Shown here one piece after another: positions 59,376 through 64,000 of a stretch of 64,000 nt of DNA. The notes beneath the pieces were generated by a model that saw only the letters and a program-made list of their open reading frames with translations, was not told the DNA's origin and did not search any database. The translations under genes were made by a program, and so were the position numbers. The stretch is from Halorhodospira halochloris (lineage in GTDB: Bacteria > Pseudomonadota > Gammaproteobacteria > Nitrococcales > Halorhodospiraceae), in NCBI RefSeq assembly GCF_002356555.2, contig NZ_AP017372.2, positions 1,116,001 to 1,180,000 on the forward strand, in the 5' to 3' direction. Every line of letters starts with the position of its first letter. The first letter of the stretch is position 1.

Positions 59376-60422
59376 ATGGAGTGTTTCCGGATCGACGAGA
59401 GTGGCTACACGGGGTTCGATTTAATGAACTCTGACCAACCCTTTCAGGGGGCAGCCGCGATCGCGATCAGCAACGAGCACGCTGAGTATCTTATCAAGAA
59501 GCACTTCCCGACGCTCCAGGCCGATGAGCTCAAATACCGATCGCTCGCCCGTCGGCCCAAGAACCATCCCCGACTGCTAGGTTTACTAGGTGACATACTG
59601 GCTAACTACAAGTCCGTGACCTACGTCTGTGACAAGCGTTTTCTGCTGTTGCTGATGTTCTTGGACTACGCCGTTGAGCCCTTTTACTACGAACGGGGGC
59701 TGAACTTTTACGAGTACGGCCAGAACTATTCGCTCGCGTCGCTTCTTTATTTCGTTGGGCCAACGGTATTGGGCAAAGATGCATTTTACGAACTGGAGGC
59801 GGCTTTTCAGGTCGCAATGAAGGAGAAGACACCAAAAGCGTTGAACGAACTCGTGCGTTCGGCCCAAAAGACAAAGTGGCATGAGCTACCCGAGGCTCTC
59901 GGGCCTCTAGCGGGCTATCGGGCCCCGGAGTGCCTATCGGCTATTGCGACGCCCGGTGTGAGCACGGACGCTGCCTTCATCGTTCTACAAGCGCTGATCA
60001 GTCGAATGGAAGTGATGACAGAAGGGCCGTATCGGGTTGAGCACGATCAGTCGAAGAACCTGCGCACTTACCACACTCTACTGGAGCGCTACATTAACCA
60101 CGACGATGAGATTGAGTTCCGCCAATCGGAAATCGCGAGCATTAGGTTTCCGCTTAAGCTTGTGTCAGTGAGTCAGGTAGATTCAAAGACGAGCCCGGCG
60201 GTACAGCTTGCGGACGTGATGATAGGCGCAGCCGTTGAAATGGCGAGAAGCTTAAGTGGGCGGCGGACAGGACCATTGGATCCCGAGGCGGTGTTAGCGC
60301 TATATGCGGACAATCAACTAATACATATGCTTCCGTCGTTAGACTTCGAGGAGCAGCGGCGGTTTCGGCAAGGAACACAAGCGGCAGAGGTAATTGACTA
60401 CTTTTCGCAGTTTCATGATTAG
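59376..60422 (+). CDS. DUF3800 family protein (cassette 3)
   Basis: 348 residues. DESGYTG at residues 7-13 and QVDSKTSPAVQLADVMIG at ~268-284 fit DUF3800, a predicted RNase H-like fold with acidic residues at both ends. Function in the family is not established; it is common in mobile and defence regions. A 120-base leader follows attC site 2, with AGAGG before the ATG. Confidence 0.8.
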   Translation: MECFRIDESGYTGFDLMNSDQPFQGAAAIAISNEHAEYLIKKHFPTLQADELKYRSLARRPKNHPRLLGLLGDILANYKSVTYVCDKRFLLLLMFLDYAVEPFYYERGLNFYEYGQNYSLASLLYFVGPTVLGKDAFYELEAAFQVAMKEKTPKALNELVRSAQKTKWHELPEALGPLAGYRAPECLSAIATPGVSTDAAFIVLQALISRMEVMTEGPYRVEHDQSKNLRTYHTLLERYINHDDEIEFRQSEIASIRFPLKLVSVSQVDSKTSPAVQLADVMIGAAVEMARSLSGRRTGPLDPEAVLALYADNQLIHMLPSLDFEEQRRFRQGTQAAEVIDYFSQFHD

Positions 60423-60432
60423 AGGGCTCACC

Positions 60433-60492
60433 GCCCAACGAGACGCTGCAGCCGACGCGGCAAGGCCGCGCCGCTTAGCTGTGTCGTTATCG
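60433..60492 (+). repeat. attC-like site 3, abutting the group II intron
   Basis: Perfect left box GCCCAAC (60433-60439) followed by a strong inner palindrome (GCAGCCGACGCGGC / GCCGCGCCGC). The right end near 60486-60492 is GTTATCG, which departs from GTTRRRY at two positions. Either a variant attC or one disrupted by the intron. Confidence 0.55.
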
Positions 60493-62500
60493 CGCCGAGC
60501 AAAGCTCGGAGTATCTTGCGGGGTGGATGTCCCCGTCGGGCAAGGGTTAGCCACCCACCCGTATCGAGTCTTGGACCTGTGGCGGAGTAAGGGAAGACGA
60601 ACAAGGCAGGTTAAGCGTAGACAGAGAATCCTGTAGGCCGTAGGGGTTATCGTGCGCCCTGAAGTGCTGGTACAGCTTCGACAAGCTCAGTTCCGGACGC
60701 CGAGGGTTTTAACGTGCCCGAAGGCAACACGAAGCACCCGCAATGGCGAGGGTGTGGAGGTCTGGCGGAGTCATCAGGCCGTGGCATGCAGGGAGAGATA
60801 CGTCGGAGAACTCGGGAAGCCCCTATGAGCTCCTGTGGTGGTGAAGGCCGGCAAGGGCCTACGGCTATTGAGACACGAAGGGGAAACCCGGAGACGGAGT
60901 TATGCCGGAGCCTACGACCGGAGTGACCGGAACCACGCGCAGGTGGGGCGTTGAGAGGCGCCTAGAAGCGCTCGGGGTGTCTTATCAAGCATAGTACTCG
61001 GGGGTGGGGAAAGCCCATCACAAGGGGAAGGACTTGACGGAAGTACGCAGCCCAAAAAGGAAACTCATGCCGGACACGGTCGGGCCGGGAGACCATGAGC
61101 GAACCTCACTGTGGGGGATAGCCAAGCGGGCGAGGGTCTGCAAGGACCATCGTTTCCAGGACCTTTACCGGCTGCTGGATGCGGAGCTATTGCACGCGAG
61201 TTGGCGCGATCTGAACAAGAAGGCGGCGGCTGGCGTGGATGGCGTGGCGATGGCGGTGTACGAGGAGGATCTGGACGCCAACATCGGCGCACTGGTGGAG
61301 CGACTGAAGACGAAGCGCTACCGGACCCGGCGGGTCCGGCGTTGCTACATCCCCAAGGAGGATGGCGGCGAGCGTCCATTGGGGATACCGGCGGTGGAGG
61401 ACAGGCTGGTGCAAGCGGCCTGTGCTCGGATACTGACCGTCATCTACGAGGCGGACTTTCTGGACGTGAGCTACGGCTACCGGCCAGGGAGGAGCGCTAA
61501 GGACGCGGTGGCCGATCTGGGTTTCAACCTCCAGTACGGCAAGTTTGGTCACGTGGTCGAAGCGGACATCAAGGGCTACTTCGACGCAATTGACCATGAC
61601 TGGCTGCTGGAGATGTTGTCGCTGCGGATCGACGACGGTGCGTTCCTGGGGCTGATCCGCCAGTGGTTGCAGGCGGGGATACTGGACATGGACGGGGAGG
61701 TCCTGCACCCGGTGACGGGCAGCCCCCAAGGTGGGGTCGTCTCGCCGGTGTTGGCGAACGTGTATCTGCACTATGCGTTGGACCTTTGGTTCGAGCGGGT
61801 GGTGAAGCCACGTTGCCGAGGTCAGGCGCTTCTGGTTCGGTACGCCGATGACTATGTTTGCGCGTTTCAGTTTCAGGAGGACGCCGCGCGCTTCTATCGC
61901 GTGGTGCCGCGCCGACTGATGCGGTTTGGGCTACAGGTGGCGCCGGAGAAGACGCGATTGATGCGTTTCAGCCGGTTCCACCCGGGCTTGCGGCGACGTT
62001 TCGCCTTTCTCGGCTTTGAGTTGTACTGGAATCGGGATAGACGGGGCGAGTTGCGGGTGATGAAGCGCACGGCCCGCAAGAAACTGCAAGCAGCCAAGCG
62101 ACGGTTGAAGGGCTGGATACGGGCCAACCGGCATCTGCCGGGGCGCGTGTTTATCCAGGAGCTGAATCGTAGACTGGTAGGTCATTACAACTACTTCGAG
62201 CTCCGCAGCAATGAGCAGGGTCTAGGGAGCTACTACATCTTCGCCATACGGTGTGCCTTCAAGTGGCTGAACCGGCGAGGTGGCAAGCGCAGTAGTTTCA
62301 ACTGGGCGCAATACATTGCGGCGTTGAGGAAGCTGGGAGCGGCGCAGCCGCGGATCGCGGAGAGGCAACGAGCGCATGCGGTCTTTGCATAAGGGCACGC
62401 CCGGCGCGAAGGCGAGTACAACCGAGGAACCGGATGCGGGAAAACTGCATTTCCGGGTCTGTGCGGCGGCGCCTGGCAACGGGCGTTCCTACCGTGAGAT
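60481..62500 (+). mobile_element. Group II intron with reverse transcriptase
   Basis: 5' end approximate: GTGTCG at 60481 fits the GUGYG start, but GTGCGCCC at 60652 is another possibility. Noncoding leader to 61003 is GC-rich and rich in helices. The 3' end is inferred from a domain V hairpin (GGATGCGGGAAAACTGCATTTCC region, 62430-62456 approx.) and a domain VI stem with TTCCTACCGTGAGAT ending near 62500. It is in the same orientation as the cassettes. Class not determined. Confidence 0.7.
61004..62392 (+). CDS. ltrA: Group II intron reverse transcriptase/maturase
   Basis: 462 residues from GTG 61004; ATG 61067 is the next in-frame Met. RT motifs: GVDG, RRCYIPKEDGGERPLGIP, VVEADIKGYFDAIDH, SPQGGVVSPVLANVYLHYALD, catalytic LVRYADDYVCAF (YADD at 280-283). 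The maturase domain follows (GHYNYFELRSN ... FNWAQYIAALRKLG). No HNH endonuclease domain at the end. Symbol reflects function only. Confidence 0.92.
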   Translation: MGKAHHKGKDLTEVRSPKRKLMPDTVGPGDHERTSLWGIAKRARVCKDHRFQDLYRLLDAELLHASWRDLNKKAAAGVDGVAMAVYEEDLDANIGALVERLKTKRYRTRRVRRCYIPKEDGGERPLGIPAVEDRLVQAACARILTVIYEADFLDVSYGYRPGRSAKDAVADLGFNLQYGKFGHVVEADIKGYFDAIDHDWLLEMLSLRIDDGAFLGLIRQWLQAGILDMDGEVLHPVTGSPQGGVVSPVLANVYLHYALDLWFERVVKPRCRGQALLVRYADDYVCAFQFQEDAARFYRVVPRRLMRFGLQVAPEKTRLMRFSRFHPGLRRRFAFLGFELYWNRDRRGELRVMKRTARKKLQAAKRRLKGWIRANRHLPGRVFIQELNRRLVGHYNYFELRSNEQGLGSYYIFAIRCAFKWLNRRGGKRSSFNWAQYIAALRKLGAAQPRIAERQRAHAVFA

Positions 62501-62524
62501 AGGTAAAGAGTATGGGAGAACCCC

Positions 62525-63442
62525 TTGGCTGTACCTGATTTTCAATCATTGATGTTGCCGTTGCTCAAATTTTCCGCTGATGGCGAAGAGCATACGATGC
62601 AGGAAGCCCGTGAGGGTTTGGCTAAAATAATGGAGCTTTCCCAAGAAGATCTCGAGGAAAGACTGCCAAGCGGTCGGCAATCTACATTTGCAAACCGCGT
62701 AGCCTGGGCCAAGGTCTATTTGACCCAAGCTGGAGTCCTGGAGTCGCCCAAGCGGGGCAAATTTCATATTTCTGATCGCGGTCGAAAAATTCTTTCAGAA
62801 AACCCAGATCGGATAGACATAAAATTTTTGCAGCGGTTTGAGGAGTTTCAGGCATTCCGGCAGGCAAGCAGCAAAAACCGAACCGAGAAAGTAACCCACA
62901 CGGGCGAAGATGAGACAGCGACTACGACTCCGGAAGAGACATTAGAGCAAGCCTACCAGCAATTACGGGATGAAACGGCAAACGAGCTGCTTCATCTGGT
63001 AAAGGACAATACGCCGGAATTTTTCGAAAAGCTGGTTGTTCACCTTATCGTTTCAATGGGCTATGGGGGCTCTGTAAATGAAGCGGGAAGGGCTACCCGG
63101 AAAACAGCGGATGAAGGTATTGATGGCGTCATCAAAGAAGATCGTCTCGGTCTGGAAACCATATACCTTCAGGCAAAGCGCTGGGAAGCAGCGGTTGGTC
63201 GACCAGAGATTCAGAAATTTGTTGGAGCACTTCATGGCCAACGGGCCAAGAAGGGGGTCTTCATCACAACCAGCCGATTCTCGAAAGAGGCTCTGGATTA
63301 CGTCGGTCAAATTGATCCGAAGGTTGTTCTGATAGATGGCGCAGATCTCGTGCAACTGATGATTGATCACGGTGTTGGAGTCAGTACGGCAACGATATAT
63401 GAAGTCAGAAAAGTGGATACGGACTTCTTCATTGAAGATTGA
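62525..63442 (+). CDS. Mrr-type restriction endonuclease (cassette 4)
   Basis: 305 residues, TTG start after GGGAG. N-terminal winged-helix Mrr_N domain (~1-95), then a linker, then the PD-(D/E)xK Mrr catalytic domain: FFEKLVVHLIVSMGYGG, Asp in EGIDGVIKED and QAKRW (Gln216, Lys218). Mrr enzymes cut modified or foreign DNA and may respond to methylation. Located between the intron and another attC. Confidence 0.88.
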   Translation: MAVPDFQSLMLPLLKFSADGEEHTMQEAREGLAKIMELSQEDLEERLPSGRQSTFANRVAWAKVYLTQAGVLESPKRGKFHISDRGRKILSENPDRIDIKFLQRFEEFQAFRQASSKNRTEKVTHTGEDETATTTPEETLEQAYQQLRDETANELLHLVKDNTPEFFEKLVVHLIVSMGYGGSVNEAGRATRKTADEGIDGVIKEDRLGLETIYLQAKRWEAAVGRPEIQKFVGALHGQRAKKGVFITTSRFSKEALDYVGQIDPKVVLIDGADLVQLMIDHGVGVSTATIYEVRKVDTDFFIED

Positions 63443-63451
63443 CCGAGACAC

Positions 63452-63529
63452 CTATAACAAGACGCGCCACGCGGATGGCCTTTTCTCCGCGTTGCTCCAA
63501 AAATGCCACCGGTGCGCTCTGCGTTGGGC
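63452..63529 (+). repeat. attC site 4
   Basis: 78 bp starting with CTATAAC (63452-63458) and ending with GTTGGGC (63523-63529). The TATAACAAG start and inner ACGCGCCACGC / GGTGCGCTCTGCG pairing are typical of attC. Located ten bases after the Mrr stop. Confidence 0.75.
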
Positions 63530-63567
63530 CTGTAAAGTCCAAACCCAGTTTTCAAGCAAACATTTTG

Positions 63568-63690
63568 ATGATTTATGTGACTGCATTGTATAAGTTACGC
63601 GATAAACGAGCCAAACGGCTTTTACTTTTGGAATCAACAGTAATGAAGTTGATCCGCAGCATGGATGAGCTCGAACCAGTGGAAGTATGA
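63568..63690 (+). CDS. Possible 40-residue leader ORF
   Basis: ATG 63568 to TGA 63688-63690; the product (MIYVTALYKLRDKRAKRLLL...) is basic and Leu-rich. The stop overlaps the start of the next gene (ATGA), suggesting translational coupling. No good ribosome site; may be spurious. Confidence 0.35.
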   Translation: MIYVTALYKLRDKRAKRLLLLESTVMKLIRSMDELEPVEV

Positions 63691-64000
63691 TGTCAAATAA
63701 GCCTCAATCAATCCTATTTCACATCATTGGCCCGCGCGCCAGCGTTCCGCTTGCCGCCAAAAGATGGTCGGCATACCTGAGTCGCGATCAGTGGGATGAC
63801 TGGGGGAAGTATTGTACTCAATTTTACTTGACCGTTGTTGGCCAAGACGGAGAGCAACACGACATCGGTCAGGTAAAGATAGGGCAGCGCGGATTAAAGC
63901 CTCACGGAGGGTCTGCGGAGCTTCCACCAGGACATCGTAAGCCGAATGTTCCATCTGCCTTCGAACAATTGGAAGATGACTTCTTTTCCGTCGGGCAAGA
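63687..64000 (+). CDS. Unrecognised gene, runs off the window (cassette 5)
   Basis: Start at ATGATG (63687 or 63690); open to the end, at least 104 codons. Begins MSNKPQSILFHIIGPRASVP, then SRDQWDDWGKYCTQFYLTVV, with a hydrophilic rest. I do not know the family. Its position directly after attC site 4 marks it as part of the cassette array or its flank. Confidence 0.7.
   Translation, partial: MMSNKPQSILFHIIGPRASVPLAAKRWSAYLSRDQWDDWGKYCTQFYLTVVGQDGEQHDIGQVKIGQRGLKPHGGSAELPPGHRKPNVPSAFEQLEDDFFSVGQ

Noticed and set aside
60481-60492. GTTATCG repeated at 60486 and 60646 as an intron target duplication
   Set aside because: Seven bases, one inside the proposed intron; group II introns do not make target duplications.
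63439-63567. Upstream extension of the 40-residue ORF
   Set aside because: It runs through attC site 4; only the part after ATG 63568 has a case.

Overview
The window looks like chromosome from a halophilic gammaproteobacterium of the Chromatiales, most likely a Halorhodospira-type purple bacterium. This rests on gene order (rlmN-pilF-rodZ-hisS-yfgM-bamB; carA-carB-greA; ftsH-folP-glmM-tpiA-secG-tRNA-Leu; nuoA to nuoN), on moderately high GC, and on unusually acidic tails and inserts in RodZ, NfeD and SecG. The genus is inference; the class is well supported.

Layout. 1-10.6 kb: housekeeping genes on the + strand (3' part of cysE, ndk, rlmN, pilF, rodZ, hisS, yfgM, bamB, adk, a long NfeD protease, pdxH, and a short H-NS-like protein lacking a DNA-binding half). 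10.6-13.9 kb, - strand: a YadGH-type ABC exporter and an orphan TraF-like outer-membrane protein. 14.0-17.5 kb: dinG, a GATase and an unrecognised membrane-anchored coiled protein. 17.55-18.0 kb: a gene-free stretch with a good promoter, a ~117-nt terminator-ended transcript candidate and a second, strongly folded element ahead of carA. 18-30.6 kb: carAB, greA, yhbY, rlmE, ftsH, folP, glmM, tpiA, secG. 30.7-46.3 kb: tRNA-Leu(GAG), an NnrU-like protein and the complete 14-gene complex I operon with its own promoter. 46.4 kb: tRNA-fMet.

After the initiator tRNA the character changes. 46.6-56.6 kb is a patchwork: a matrixin-like protease split by a coiled coil, a YqiA esterase, an iron alcohol dehydrogenase, a Cys/Met PLP lyase, a decayed GAF-PAS-EAL signalling gene, a DUF411 protein, FetAB-like transporter genes, an ACR3 arsenite exporter and a Tat-signal SDR. 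56.6-64 kb is an integron: a truncated integrase on the - strand faces a cassette array on the + strand. The cassettes carry an HNH nuclease, an AbiJ/HEPN-like protein, a DUF3800 protein and an Mrr-type nuclease; attC-like sites follow each one. A group II intron with its reverse transcriptase sits against the third attC. Past the last attC a tiny ORF is translationally coupled to an unrecognised gene that runs off the window.

The most notable material is (a) this integron with a dead integrase and a defence-like cassette load, (b) the RNA-rich leader before carA, and (c) a dispersed ~150-175 bp hairpin element with two full copies (0.63 and 23.5 kb) and two decayed ends (50.7 and 54.1 kb). 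No database search was possible; family names come from motif and sequence recognition.
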